NCBI RefSeq assembly: GCF_000092905.1
Contig: NC_014098.1
Coordinates: 3,100,001-3,164,000, forward strand
Direction of reading: 5' to 3'
Length of the DNA stretch: 64,000 nucleotides
Origin: Kyrpidia tusciae DSM 2912
GTDB taxonomy: Bacteria; Bacillota; Bacilli; Kyrpidiales; Kyrpidiaceae
In this document: piece by piece, positions 51,339-60,190 of the stretch
How the letters are laid out: each line of letters starts with the position of its first letter
Position numbering within the stretch: the stretch's first letter is position 1
Position numbers and translations under genes: made by a program
Notes under the pieces: generated by a model
What the model saw: only the letters and a program-made list of their open reading frames with translations
What the model was told of the DNA's origin: nothing
Databases searched by the model: none

Positions 51339-52715
51339 TTAGCTCTCCACCTCCTGCGCTGAAGAATCTCTCTTCCACCAAACCAGACAGCCATAGGCAA
51401 TCAAAACCACACCAAAACTCAGAAGACTGAGAAGCAACTGCGACCGTTGATCCTCCATAAATGCCATCGAGATAATCACTGCAAGCATGCCGAGTATCGT
51501 CGCATAGGTCAAATACGGATAAAGCCACATCTTCACCCGCAGACGTTCAGGAGACTCTTTTTCCAGTCGCGCCCGTATCTTCAATTCCGAAAAAGCAATT
51601 AACAAATAGATAAAAAGCGCCACCGCACCGGAAGAATTCACGAGAAACAGAAACACCCGATCGGGCGAGACATAGGCCATAATCACCGATAGATACCCAA
51701 TGACCGTTCCGCATAAAATTGCCCTCATCGGCACCTGATGGCGGTTGAGAGCAAGAAAGTACTGCGGAGCTTCTCCCCGTTGGGCCAGCACATACAACAT
51801 TCGCGATGCTGTGTACAGCCCGGAATTAAGACAAGACAATACTGCCGTCAAGACAATCACATTCATGATGTCGGCCGCCGCCGGAATATGCATAACCTCC
51901 AGAGCGCTGACATACGGGCTTTTCAGCACCGCCGCATCATTCCACGGCAGAATGGTTACAACTAAGAAAATCGATCCCACGTAAAAAATCAACACCCGCC
52001 AAATGACAGAATTCGTAGCCTTAGCTACTGCTCGTTCCGGCTCCGACGACTCACCGGCAGCTATGGTAACAATCTCAGAACCCATAAAGGAAAAAATGAC
52101 GATTACAATACCGCGCAAAATCGCACCCCATCCGTTTGGAGCAAATCCGCCGTGCGCAAAAAGATTTGTAAAATTGAAAGCTGAAGATCCCGGCCAAAAC
52201 CCGAGGAGAAACAACACCCCCAGTACTAGAAACACGACGATGGCCGCAACCTTAATCGACGAAAACCAAAATTCAAACTCCCCATAAGAGCGAACCGAAG
52301 CAATATTGGTTAGGGTTAACAGAATCATCAGCAACAAACTCATTACCCATAAGGGAATCTGCGGAAACCAGAATCGCAGAATTCCCGCTCCCGCTGTCGC
52401 CTCCACCGCTACGACGATCACCCAGAAATACCAATACAGCCAACCAATAGAAAAACCAGCCCATCCCCCCAGGGCCAGACGGGCGTATTGAGAGAAAGAC
52501 CCGACCGCAGGGTAGGCGGCGGCCATCTCACCGAGCATGCGCATGACAAGAACTACGAGAAGACCGGCCAACAAGTACGAAAGGAACGCTGCCGGACCGG
52601 TTGCATGAATCACTGCGCCACTGCCCACAAATAGGCCGGCTCCAATAACCCCTCCCAAAGATATCATTGTAAGATGACGAGTTTTTAGATCTTTCTTCAG
52701 TTGAGTGCTGTCCAT
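51339..52715 (-). CDS. Amino acid permease, GABA/beta-alanine-type (APC superfamily)
   Basis: This encodes 458 residues from the ATG at 52715, behind GGGAGGGG. It has twelve hydrophobic segments. TRHLTMISLGGVIGAGLFVG and the glycine-rich GSGAVIHATGPAA, with SFMGSEIVTIAAGESSEPER in helix 6 and 7, define the GabP/AnsP-type amino acid transporters. The gene lies downstream of the beta-alanine aminotransferase gene but has its own promoter (52761). It probably imports beta-alanine, GABA or a related omega-amino acid. Confidence 0.92.
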   Translation of the reverse strand: MDSTQLKKDLKTRHLTMISLGGVIGAGLFVGSGAVIHATGPAAFLSYLLAGLLVVLVMRMLGEMAAAYPAVGSFSQYARLALGGWAGFSIGWLYWYFWVIVVAVEATAGAGILRFWFPQIPLWVMSLLLMILLTLTNIASVRSYGEFEFWFSSIKVAAIVVFLVLGVLFLLGFWPGSSAFNFTNLFAHGGFAPNGWGAILRGIVIVIFSFMGSEIVTIAAGESSEPERAVAKATNSVIWRVLIFYVGSIFLVVTILPWNDAAVLKSPYVSALEVMHIPAAADIMNVIVLTAVLSCLNSGLYTASRMLYVLAQRGEAPQYFLALNRHQVPMRAILCGTVIGYLSVIMAYVSPDRVFLFLVNSSGAVALFIYLLIAFSELKIRARLEKESPERLRVKMWLYPYLTYATILGMLAVIISMAFMEDQRSQLLLSLLSFGVVLIAYGCLVWWKRDSSAQEVES

Positions 52716-52760
52716 ACATTGCCCCTCCCTCTCGGACGTTGGAGTAAGTAACATTTTTCT

Positions 52761-52789
52761 TTTATACATATATCTACTTATTCAGTCAA
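52761..52789 (-). promoter_or_regulatory. Sigma-A promoter of the amino acid permease gene
   Basis: On the minus strand TTGACT (52784-52789), a 17-bp spacer and TATAAA (52761-52766) lie 46 bp before the start codon. Confidence 0.85.
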
Positions 52790-52804
52790 AATTAATCCGA
52801 CTGC

Positions 52805-52840
52805 GCGGGATAAGAAAGACTGCCCGTCTCCTTATCCCGC
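52805..52840 (-). terminator. Hairpin after the aminotransferase gene
   Basis: GCGGGATAAG and CTTATCCCGC form a perfect 10-bp stem with a 16-base loop, just after the aminotransferase stop and before the permease promoter. The T-run is weak (GGATTAATTTT). Confidence 0.55.
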
Positions 52841-52852
52841 ACCACTTACCCC

Positions 52853-54259
52853 CTACCCCTCCCCCGCTTCCTCCAGCGCTTTGCGCAGGACATCGGCAAT
52901 CAACCTCACCTCCTCGTCGGTCACCACGAAGGGCGGCGAAATGGTCAAAACGTTGTTGAACCGGGGCACAGTGTCGCTGTTCTTGCCGATGAGCACCCCT
53001 CTCCGCTTGCACCCGGCGATAACCTTGCCGACAAAGTCCGAGGGCGCCGGCTCTTTGGTCGCTTTATCGGCCACCAGCTCAATGCCCGCCATGAAACCGA
53101 AGAACCGCAGGTCGCCGACGTTCGGGTGCGCCGCCAAGGGCTCGAGCGCCTCCCGCAGCCTCTCGCCCAACTCCTCCGCCCGTTTGACGTACTCCCGCTC
53201 ATCCATCAACTCCAGCGTCTTGACGGCCAAAGCGCAGGCGGTGGCGTTGCCGCCGAAGGTGTTCACATGGCGGAAATGGGCATAGGGCTCATCCTCCTTA
53301 AACGCCTCGAAGAGCTCCTCCCGCACCGCCGTGGCCGAAAGGGGCAGATATGCGCTGGTGATGCCTTTCGCCATGGTGACGATGTCCGGCTGCACCCCGT
53401 AGTTCTGGTGGCCGAACCGCCGCCCGGACCGGCCGAATCCACAGATCACCTCGTCGATAATGAGCAAAACCCCGTACTTGTCACAAATCTCCCGCACCCG
53501 GCCGAGATACTCGGGCGGCGGCGCGATGACCCCACCCCCGGTGATGGTCGGTTCCATGATCACCGCGGCCACTGTTTTCGGCTCCTCCCAGTTGATCACC
53601 TGCTCGATGGCGGACGCGCACTCAATCCCGCAGGCCCCGTGGGTCTGCCCGAAGGGACACCGGTAACAATACGGCGGCGGAACGTGCACGAACCCCGGAG
53701 CCAAAGGCTCATAACGATATTTGCGCTGCGCTTGGCCCGTGGCCGCCAGGGCCCCCGCCGAATTCCCATGGTACGCCCGGTATCGGGAGAGGATTTTCCA
53801 CCGGGTGGGCTCCCCCCGCTGGGCGTGATACTGCCTGGCGATTTTAAAAGCCACCTCATTGGCTTCAGACCCGCTGTTCGAGTAAAATACCCGATAATCC
53901 CCGCCCAACCACTCGTTTAATTTTTCACTCAACCGAATGGCCGGCAAGTGACTCTGGGTCAATGGAAAATACGGCATCTCTAGAAGCTGCTGATAGGCCG
54001 CTTCGGCCAACGCCTTCTGGGAATACCCGAGGTTGACGCACCACAGCCCGGACATGGCATCGAGATACCGATTCCCCTCCAGATCCTCCACCCATGCCCC
54101 GTCTCCTTTGACCACCACCATCGGATCCCGGCTGGCCACATAAGGCTGAATATGATGCCACACATACCGCCGATCTTTCTCGATCCACTCCCGGGTCTCC
54201 CTTCCTTCGGGAAGGTTCGGACGTCCCGATGTCTCCCTCAGGGTTTCTTGTTCCAACAT
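52853..54259 (-). CDS. Class III aminotransferase (beta-alanine/omega-amino acid:pyruvate type)
   Basis: This encodes 468 residues from the ATG at 54259, five bases after AAGGAG. YCYRCPFGQTHGACGIECAS is an unusual Cys-rich insert for the family. The PLP site is Asp in LLIIDEVICGFGRSG and the Schiff-base Lys in IVTMAKGITSAYLPL. YSNSGSEANEVAFKIARQYH binds the cofactor phosphate. Beside MmsA and alanine dehydrogenase it fits beta-alanine:pyruvate transaminase, giving malonate semialdehyde and alanine. Confidence 0.93.
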   Translation of the reverse strand: MLEQETLRETSGRPNLPEGRETREWIEKDRRYVWHHIQPYVASRDPMVVVKGDGAWVEDLEGNRYLDAMSGLWCVNLGYSQKALAEAAYQQLLEMPYFPLTQSHLPAIRLSEKLNEWLGGDYRVFYSNSGSEANEVAFKIARQYHAQRGEPTRWKILSRYRAYHGNSAGALAATGQAQRKYRYEPLAPGFVHVPPPYCYRCPFGQTHGACGIECASAIEQVINWEEPKTVAAVIMEPTITGGGVIAPPPEYLGRVREICDKYGVLLIIDEVICGFGRSGRRFGHQNYGVQPDIVTMAKGITSAYLPLSATAVREELFEAFKEDEPYAHFRHVNTFGGNATACALAVKTLELMDEREYVKRAEELGERLREALEPLAAHPNVGDLRFFGFMAGIELVADKATKEPAPSDFVGKVIAGCKRRGVLIGKNSDTVPRFNNVLTISPPFVVTDEEVRLIADVLRKALEEAGEG

Positions 54260-54307
54260 TCCCACTCCTTCTTCCCGGCGTCATACGGCCCGGGTGTTAT
54301 GCACAGC

Positions 54308-54390
54308 TCATCCACATATCCACATTTCAGCTGTGGACAACCGACCTCATATTGTGGACAAACCGCACCCTTATCCACATATTCTCCACA
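54308..54390. promoter_or_regulatory. Cluster of DnaA-box-like sites
   Basis: Within 83 bp there are TCATCCACA (54308-54316), ATATCCACA (54316-54324), TGTGGACAA (54332-54340), TGTGGACAA (54353-54361), the consensus TTATCCACA (54371-54379) and TCTCCACAG (54382-54390). Orientation is mixed. The sites fill the only gap between the alanine dehydrogenase and aminotransferase genes. They could bind DnaA as a titration or regulatory site. No replication genes are nearby. Confidence 0.75.
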
Positions 54391-54426
54391 GCAGGCGCCG
54401 TCACCGCCCGCTGGACACACGGCACA

Positions 54427-55551
54427 CTACACCGCCACAGCGCCTTCCAGCACCCTTCGGGGGTCCGTCCAGGGCAACCCGAACGCCTCCGCCACGCCCC
54501 GACAGGTCACCCGCCCCCGGGCCACGTTCACTCCGCGAAGGAGCGGCCGATCTCCCAGGGCCGCCTTCACCCCGCCTCTGGCCAGCTTCAACACATAGGG
54601 CAACGTCGCCCCCGTCAGGGCAAAGGTCGACGTCCTGGGCACCGCACCGGGCATGTTGGCCACCGCATAATGCACCACCCCGTGCACCGAATATACCGGA
54701 TCATCATGGGTGGTCACCCGGTCCGCCGTCTCCACGCACCCTCCTTGGTCCACCGCCACGTCGACGATCACCGCCCCCGGGCGCATCTCGGCCACCATCT
54801 CCCGGGTGACCAATTTTGGCGCCCGGGCTCCGGGGATGAGCACCGCCCCGATCACCAGATCCGCCATCCTGACCGCCTCGGCCAGGGCATAGGCGCTGGA
54901 CATCACCGTCTTCACCCGGCCCCCGAACAGATCGTCCAGAGCCCGAAGCCGACCGCCGTCAATGTCAAAAATCGTCACATCCGCCCCCAGCCCCGCCGCC
55001 ATCTTCGCCGCCTGGGTGCCTACAGTTCCCCCGCCAACCACCACCACCCGGGCCGGCAACACTCCCGGCACGCCGCCGAGCAGCACTCCGGCACCGCCGT
55101 TTGGCTTCTCCAAAAACCTCGCCCCGACCTGGACCGCCATCCGCCCCGCCACCTCGCTCATGGGAGCGAGCAGGGGCAATCCGCCGCCATCCACCTGGAT
55201 CGTTTCGTAGGCCACCGCCGTCATGCCCGCATCCCGCAGCGCTTCGGTCAGCTCCCGGTCGGCGGCCAGGTGCAGATAGGTAAACAGAATCAGATCTTCT
55301 CGAAAATACCGGTATTCTTCGGGCCGCGGCTCTTTGACCTTGACCACCAGATCGGCGGCCCACGCTTCTTCCGCCGTGCCCAGGCGGCCACCGGCCCGCA
55401 CGTATTCCGCATCGTCAATGCCGCTGCCGACCCCGGCCCCGGATTCCACCACCACCTCGTGCCCGGCGTCCACCAGATCCCGTACCCCCGCCGGCGTCAG
55501 CCCCACCCGAAACTCCCGTTCCTTGATCTCCTTCGGCACCCCTACCCGCAT
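54427..55551 (-). CDS. ald: Alanine dehydrogenase
   Basis: This encodes 374 residues from the ATG at 55551, overlapping the upstream stop (TGATG). A GTG at 55554 is also possible. [20 protein letters not shown] is the family start with the substrate-binding Arg. [10 protein letters not shown] has the catalytic Lys, and [16 protein letters not shown] the catalytic His. [20 protein letters not shown] binds NAD. It oxidises L-alanine to pyruvate and ammonia, which would regenerate the amino acceptor for the transaminase. Confidence 0.95.
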   Translation of the reverse strand: MRVGVPKEIKEREFRVGLTPAGVRDLVDAGHEVVVESGAGVGSGIDDAEYVRAGGRLGTAEEAWAADLVVKVKEPRPEEYRYFREDLILFTYLHLAADRELTEALRDAGMTAVAYETIQVDGGGLPLLAPMSEVAGRMAVQVGARFLEKPNGGAGVLLGGVPGVLPARVVVVGGGTVGTQAAKMAAGLGADVTIFDIDGGRLRALDDLFGGRVKTVMSSAYALAEAVRMADLVIGAVLIPGARAPKLVTREMVAEMRPGAVIVDVAVDQGGCVETADRVTTHDDPVYSVHGVVHYAVANMPGAVPRTSTFALTGATLPYVLKLARGGVKAALGDRPLLRGVNVARGRVTCRGVAEAFGLPWTDPRRVLEGAVAV

Positions 55552-57026
55552 CACCGACCGCCTCCGAACCAGCGGGAAGTCACCATTTTCTTCCTTGTGT
55601 AAAATTCCACCCCATCCCGCCCCGTGGCGTGCAGATCGCCATAAAACGAATTTTTCCAGCCGCTGAAAGGGAAGAAGGCCATCGGCACCGGCACCCCGAC
55701 GTTGACGCCGAGCATCCCCGCTTGCACCGTCTCCCGGAACATCCGGGCCGCCGCGCCGCTCTCGGTGTAGATCACCGCCGAGTTCCCGAACCGGGACCGA
55801 TTCACCACCCCGATCGCCTCTTCCAAGCTGTCCGCGCGAATGACGCTCAGCACCGGGGCGAACAATTCTTCCCGAGCCACCGTCATCTCCGGATTCACCC
55901 GATCCAGAATCGTCGGCCCGAGGAAGAACCCCTGGGGCAGCCGCTCCATGGCGTCCCGGCCGTCCCGGGCCATGACCGCCCCTTCCGCCAGCCCCTGATG
56001 AATTCGCTCCACCACCCGGGCCCGGTGTTCGGCGCGAATCAAGGGCCCCAGCTCCACCCCCTCCTCCAGGCCGTTGCCGATCCGCATCCTATCCCCGGCT
56101 TCCACCAAGGCCTCCACCAAGGGGTCACCCACCGATCCCACCGCCACCACCACACTACAGGCCATACAGCGCTGACCCGCCGACCCGAAACCGGAGTTCC
56201 GGATGGCGTGCACCGCCCCTTCGAGATTCGCGTCCGGCATCACGATGTGGTGATTTTTCGCCCCGGCCAAAGCCTGTACCCGTTTCCCCGCGGCCGCCGC
56301 CGTCCGGTACACGTGCTCGGCTACAGGCTGGGAGCCAACAAAAGAAACGGCATCCACCCCGGGGTGCGTCAGGAGGGCGTCCACCACCTCTTTGCCCCCG
56401 TGAACCAGATTGAGCACCCCTTCGGGAATCCCGGCTTCCATGGCCAACTCCACCAATCGCATGGAAGTCAAGGGGGTCCGCTCCGAAGGTTTCAACACAA
56501 AGGCATTCCCCGCCGCCAGGGCGATGGGCATCATCCACATGGGCACCATCATGGGAAAATTAAAGGGCACGATGCCCGCCACGACACCCACGGGGTAGCG
56601 GACCATCTCCATGTCGATCCCCCGGGACACCTGGGGACTTGCGTACCCTTGCATGAGGGTGGGCATCCCGGCCGCGAATTCCACCACTTCAATGCCGCGC
56701 CACACCTCGCCCCGGGCGTCGTCCAGGGTCTTGCCGTTTTCGGTGGTCACCAGGCGGGCCAGCTCCTCCAGCCGCTGGACCAAAAGCTCCCGCCACCGGA
56801 ACATCACCCGGGCCCGCTCCACCACAGGTACTTCCCGCCAGGATTCAAACGCCTCCCGGGCGGCCCGAACCGCCCTGTCCACATCCGCAGCTGTGGACAG
56901 GGGCACCTCTGCCAAAAGCTCCCCGGTGGCCGGATTGGGCACCGGCAAGACTTGATCAGTTTGAGATGCCTGCCACATCCCGCCAATAAAATTTCTGAGC
57001 CGCATCTCCTGAACCGTCGTTCCCAC
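55551..57026 (-). CDS. mmsA: CoA-acylating (methyl)malonate-semialdehyde dehydrogenase
   Basis: This encodes about 491 residues from a GTG at 57026 (AGAGGTGAG upstream). GTG 57035 and ATG 57005 are alternatives. [20 protein letters not shown] and the catalytic Cys in [18 protein letters not shown] are typical. The usual ALDH general-base Glu is absent ([18 protein letters not shown]), a hallmark of MmsA/IolA-type acylating enzymes. It converts malonate semialdehyde with CoA and NAD to acetyl-CoA and CO2. Confidence 0.95.
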   Translation of the reverse strand: MGTTVQEMRLRNFIGGMWQASQTDQVLPVPNPATGELLAEVPLSTAADVDRAVRAAREAFESWREVPVVERARVMFRWRELLVQRLEELARLVTTENGKTLDDARGEVWRGIEVVEFAAGMPTLMQGYASPQVSRGIDMEMVRYPVGVVAGIVPFNFPMMVPMWMMPIALAAGNAFVLKPSERTPLTSMRLVELAMEAGIPEGVLNLVHGGKEVVDALLTHPGVDAVSFVGSQPVAEHVYRTAAAAGKRVQALAGAKNHHIVMPDANLEGAVHAIRNSGFGSAGQRCMACSVVVAVGSVGDPLVEALVEAGDRMRIGNGLEEGVELGPLIRAEHRARVVERIHQGLAEGAVMARDGRDAMERLPQGFFLGPTILDRVNPEMTVAREELFAPVLSVIRADSLEEAIGVVNRSRFGNSAVIYTESGAAARMFRETVQAGMLGVNVGVPVPMAFFPFSGWKNSFYGDLHATGRDGVEFYTRKKMVTSRWFGGGR

Positions 57027-57444
57027 GCCTCTCACCTCTTTGCCGATCCTCTGGAATCAGCGTATCAGAATGGCGCGATCTTTTCGTCAGACAAAGTGTA
57101 TGAGAATTGAGCCTCTTCATTGGACACTTCGGTGACTTCCCGGCGCTGGCCCCGCGGCAGCCCGATGCAGGTTCGTTTTGGGCATAAAAAACGCTTTAAT
57201 TGTTCTAAAAATTTATACCGCTTGGCCGTCTGAATGAACGAGCATCAAGTGGGTTTGTCAACAGCTACTTAAGCAGGGGACATGCGGAGGCCCGGATTTG
57301 GGCAATCGCGCGTTCCAGTTTCCTGCCGGTCCGATCTGCAGGATGTTGAGACGGTAGGAACACAAATCACACAAGAAAGGCATCACAAACCCGATTTGCA
57401 AGACGGACTCGGAATCATTTATAATGGTCACAGAGGTGGTCACC
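57027..57444. other. Intergenic region upstream of mmsA and the VapBC-like pair
   Basis: It is A+T-rich around 57180-57260. The minus-strand mmsA operon and the plus-strand toxin-antitoxin operon are divergent here. TTGCAAGACGG and TATAAT (57419-57424) may be part of the plus-strand promoter. I found no sigma-54-type promoter. Confidence 0.35.
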
Positions 57445-57705
57445 ATGAAAATGGTCAGCATTAAGGAATTCCGCGATCATGCGACTCAACACCTGAAAAC
57501 GTCTGAACCTATCATTATCATGCGCGGGTCTTCACCCGCCGGAGTCTTCCTGCCCTGGGATGAGTCCATGGTGCCGACTGAAATCGTGAAAAAGGCCATC
57601 TATGAGAATCTGTCCCGCGAGTTGCAGAAGCAAATGGAAAGGGCGCACGTATCCGAACAGGAGGTCCTGGCGGATTTTGAAGCCTATCGAAAAAATTGTG
57701 ATTGA
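57445..57705 (+). CDS. Phd/YefM-type antitoxin
   Basis: This encodes 86 residues from the ATG at 57445 behind GAGGTGGT. SIKEFRDHATQHLKTSEPII and IMRGSSPAGVFLPWDE are the Phd/YefM DNA-binding fold. The C-terminal half is a long charged helix (LSRELQKQMERAHVSEQEVL) for toxin binding. It overlaps the toxin gene by 29 bases. Confidence 0.82.
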   Translation: MKMVSIKEFRDHATQHLKTSEPIIIMRGSSPAGVFLPWDESMVPTEIVKKAIYENLSRELQKQMERAHVSEQEVLADFEAYRKNCD

Positions 57706-58102
57706 TGCAAACGCCCTCTTGTCCATTGTTATCGGCGGACAGGCAGCCCGACGCATTGTCCTTCATCCGAAAGCCCCAGACCTCTACGCAGCGGTACAGG
57801 CGTATTCCGAAGTGGAAAAGTACCTTCCCATCTTGGCTGAGCGAAAAAAACTGAACGAAAAACTGTTGTGGTCCGTATGGAATATGCTCCCAGTAGAGAT
57901 CCTGGCTCCACCGACAAATGGGCCAGCTTGGGAGAATGCGTGGAATTGCCTGCACCAACGCGATCTTGATGATGTTCCTACGTTAGCTCTCGCCCTGGAA
58001 CACCACTGGCCGATTTGGAGCCAGGACAAGGATTTCGAAGAGGCACGGGATCTGTGCCATGTGTATTCTACAGCGGAATTGCTGCGAATCCTGGATGGCT
58101 GA
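57677..58102 (+). CDS. PIN-domain toxin (VapC family)
   Basis: This encodes 141 residues from a TTG at 57677, with AGGAGG upstream at 57659. IEKIVIDANALLSIVIGG supplies the first Asp. YSEVEKYLPIL supplies the acidic residue of helix 3, LDDVPTLALALEH the third, and IWSQDKDFEEARD the fourth. The active-site set of a PIN RNase is complete. It partners with the Phd-like antitoxin, a mixed pairing often seen in VapBC loci. Confidence 0.88.
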   Translation: MKPIEKIVIDANALLSIVIGGQAARRIVLHPKAPDLYAAVQAYSEVEKYLPILAERKKLNEKLLWSVWNMLPVEILAPPTNGPAWENAWNCLHQRDLDDVPTLALALEHHWPIWSQDKDFEEARDLCHVYSTAELLRILDG

Positions 58103-58259
58103 TCAAGAACCAACGCGGTTCTCCACCCATTCTTCCTTACACTGGGGGACCTTCTCCCTTGCCGTGTATCACCTTCGACTTCATGCCGCGTTTCTGGCCA
58201 AGTACCGGCGGAATTCGACCATTGACATCGGGGCCGAAGAAGCGTTTCCTTTTTTCTAG
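58096..58259 (+). pseudogene. Possible N-terminal remnant of an IS200-type TnpA transposase
   Basis: The frame from an ATG overlapping the VapC stop reads EPTRFSTHS, then SLAVYHLRLHAAFLAKYRRN. This resembles the start of Y1 transposases (THSVY-L-YH-VF-TKYRR). It ends at a stop about 50 codons later, without the catalytic Tyr. The similarity is short and the call tentative. Confidence 0.4.
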
Positions 58260-58281
58260 AACGGAAGGAGGAAACCCGGCG

Positions 58282-58869
58282 TTGGAAGGGGAAGAACCCG
58301 TTAGTTTGCAACGGATGGCGACTTTGATCTGGGAGTTGCAGCGAACCATCCAGGACGCAAAAAGGGACATTCATCATCGATTTGATCATTTGGAGGAACG
58401 GCTGGATCACATCCAGATGCAACTGCACGCTTTGCAACAGGAACAGGAGCGTTATAACGGGCGGCAGCGATCGGTGGAACAGACCGTGGAAACCTCCCGC
58501 AGACTCGGGGAACAGACCCTCGGGCGTTTTGGAGATTTAGAAAAAGAAATGGATCGGGTGATCCGGCGGGCGGGGGCCGAAGCGGATCGCCGCCTCGACC
58601 GCATCGAGGCCACCCAGCGGGAAATTCTCCGGGAACTGGAACAAACCTACGGTGATCTACGCACATTTAGACGGGAGTGGCGGGCGGATTCCGGAGGAAG
58701 ACATCCCGGTCGCCAAGAAAAGGGCGTTCCCCTCGCCGATGGCCAAGCCGGCCAAGCCGACCTCGCGGGCGGCGCACCCCCCCCACTGCCCCAGGAACAA
58801 CCGCCGGGCCGCGGTGCCCACACGATATCCCCAGAAGGGCGGGCGGACAACCGGAAGGAAGATTGGTAG
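58282..58869 (+). CDS. Coiled-coil protein of unknown function
   Basis: This encodes 195 residues from a TTG at 58282, ten bases after AAGGAGG. Residues 10-135 are almost pure heptad-repeat helix (MATLIWELQRTIQDAKRDIH, LEERLDHIQMQLHALQQEQE, ADRRLDRIEATQREILRELE). The last 55 residues are Pro/Gly/Gln-rich and disordered-looking. There is no signal peptide or membrane segment. A cytosolic scaffold or DNA-associated role is possible, but nothing supports a specific one. Confidence 0.65.
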   Translation: MEGEEPVSLQRMATLIWELQRTIQDAKRDIHHRFDHLEERLDHIQMQLHALQQEQERYNGRQRSVEQTVETSRRLGEQTLGRFGDLEKEMDRVIRRAGAEADRRLDRIEATQREILRELEQTYGDLRTFRREWRADSGGRHPGRQEKGVPLADGQAGQADLAGGAPPPLPQEQPPGRGAHTISPEGRADNRKEDW

Positions 58870-58917
58870 CGCTTCCGGGGAGAGATCGGGAGCCGACCAA
58901 GCAGCCCAGCTCTGAGA

Positions 58918-58996
58918 ATCGAGTAGGAGGGGGCGGCTAGCCCCCGTCCTCTCACACTGCCGAACATGCAGGTCCGCATCCGGCGGTTCACCAACT
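58918..58996 (-). mobile_element. 3' end of a group II intron (domains V-VI)
   Basis: On the minus strand GAACCGCCGGATGCGG, GCATGTTCGGC and AGTGTGAGAGGA form a domain-V-like hairpin. It is followed by GGGGGCTAGCCGCCCCC and CTACTCGAT, a domain-VI-like stem with a bulged A before the 3' splice end. It begins directly after the stop codon of the maturase remnant, which is the normal order. Confidence 0.65.
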
Positions 58997-59182
58997 TTAA
59001 CGAAACCTTCGGTAACATTCGGTTAAACCCATCAAGCCTTGGGCCTGCCAGTAGGCGTTTCCCAGGGCTCGATTCATCGGCCCATGGGCCATTCGCCGCG
59101 GCCCTTTGCGGGCATTTGGCAAAGTCGTGCACCACCCACTCCGGCAACCCCAGTGCAACGACCGCGCTGACGAACGAAACAC
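58997..59182 (-). pseudogene. C-terminal fragment of a group II intron reverse transcriptase/maturase
   Basis: The frame ends LPNARKGPRRMAHGPMNRAL, then GNAYWQAQGLMGLTECYRRF. It matches the conserved end of intron-encoded proteins (A-SRKGPWRMS--P--NRALSNAY---QGL-SL). The reverse transcriptase domain is absent; only unrecognised sequence follows upstream to about 59240. It is a 5'-truncated intron. Confidence 0.8.
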
Positions 59183-59315
59183 ACCGCTCCTCCCTTACGG
59201 AGGTGCGGGGCCACCTTCTTCCACCGCTCTGCCGGCCGATCACTCGTCACCGAAGCAGAGATCGGCCTCCCGGGCCGAGGGGAAAGGGAGGCCGCTGCCG
59301 GCTATACAACATTGA
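59183..59315. other. Gap between the intron remnant and the PHP gene
   Basis: Nothing recognised. It may contain the truncation point of the intron near 59240. Confidence 0.25.
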
Positions 59316-60173
59316 TCAACCGAGAATCGCCCGACGGCATGTCTGCAATGCGTCGATACACGCCTCCCCGGCATCCCTGCATCCGAGGGTATGGCTCGGA
59401 TCCCCGTAGAGCCCGTGATCATCCGAGCCTCCCGTGATGACGAGGTCGAATCTGCGAGCGAGCTCCTTCGCCCTCCCTTCTTCCTCCGGTCCGTGCAGGG
59501 GATGATAGACTTCGATCCCCGCCAGGCCGGCCTCAACCCATTCCTCCACCGCGGAAAAATTGTCAAACTGCCCCGGGTGGGCCAGAACGGGAACGCCGCT
59601 CGCCGCCCGAATCGCCCCAATGGCCTCCCGGGCGTCGAGATACACAACCGACGTATACGCAATCCCCGCCTGACCGTTCTCGCCCCGGGAAAACAACCGC
59701 TTATAGAGCGGACCGTAGATCGACTCCGCATAACCGCGGTCGATCAGGGCGTGCATGATGTGCTGCTTGTACACGCCGGTCCCCCCTCGGGCATACCGCT
59801 GCACCTCTTCCCACGTGATTTCATACCCCGCCCGTTGCAGTTTGCCGACCATCTCAAAAGAGGCCCGATGTCGGCGCTCCCGCATGGGGCGACAAAGGGA
59901 TTCCAGGGCCTTGTGTCCCGGCTCGACGTACAGGCCCAAGAGATGCGCCCGCCTGCCCCTGGCGAAATCATACGCAGAAATCTCGATTCCCGGCACGATG
60001 TTGACACCCTGCGCTCTTCCGATTTCGATCGCCCGGTTTAGACCCGCGGTGGTGTCATGATCGGTGATCGCCAGCTGGTCGACACCGACTTCCTTGGCCC
60101 GGGCGATCACCTCTTCGATGGACCGAGAACTGTCGGACATCCGGGTATGGCAGTGCAAATCCACGATGCCCAT
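59316..60173 (-). CDS. PHP-domain metal-dependent phosphoesterase
   Basis: This encodes 285 residues. DLHCHTRMSDSSRSIEEVI, LAITDHDT and GIEISAYDF are the first three metal-binding motifs. VLAHPGQFDNFSAVEEWV and ITGGSDDHGL complete the trinuclear site. GGAGGGAG precedes the ATG. Coming after phnM, it may hydrolyse the cyclic ribose phosphate made by C-P lyase, a job done by PhnP or by PHP-type phosphodiesterases in some bacteria. That role is inference. Confidence 0.9.
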   Translation of the reverse strand: MGIVDLHCHTRMSDSSRSIEEVIARAKEVGVDQLAITDHDTTAGLNRAIEIGRAQGVNIVPGIEISAYDFARGRRAHLLGLYVEPGHKALESLCRPMRERRHRASFEMVGKLQRAGYEITWEEVQRYARGGTGVYKQHIMHALIDRGYAESIYGPLYKRLFSRGENGQAGIAYTSVVYLDAREAIGAIRAASGVPVLAHPGQFDNFSAVEEWVEAGLAGIEVYHPLHGPEEEGRAKELARRFDLVITGGSDDHGLYGDPSHTLGCRDAGEACIDALQTCRRAILG

Positions 60174-60190
60174 GGACTGATCTCCCTCCT

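Noticed and set aside
54308-54390. Chromosomal origin of replication
   Set aside because: DnaA-like boxes are present, but there is no dnaA, dnaN or rpmH and no obvious A+T-rich unwinding region; the flanks are catabolic genes.
55629-57110. Open plus-strand frame opposite mmsA
   Set aside because: Antisense shadow; the translated sequence is His/Pro-rich and unlike any protein, while mmsA is unmistakable.
57121-57260. Sigma-54 promoter for mmsA
   Set aside because: No GG-N10-GC pair with flanking consensus was found on the minus strand upstream of mmsA.
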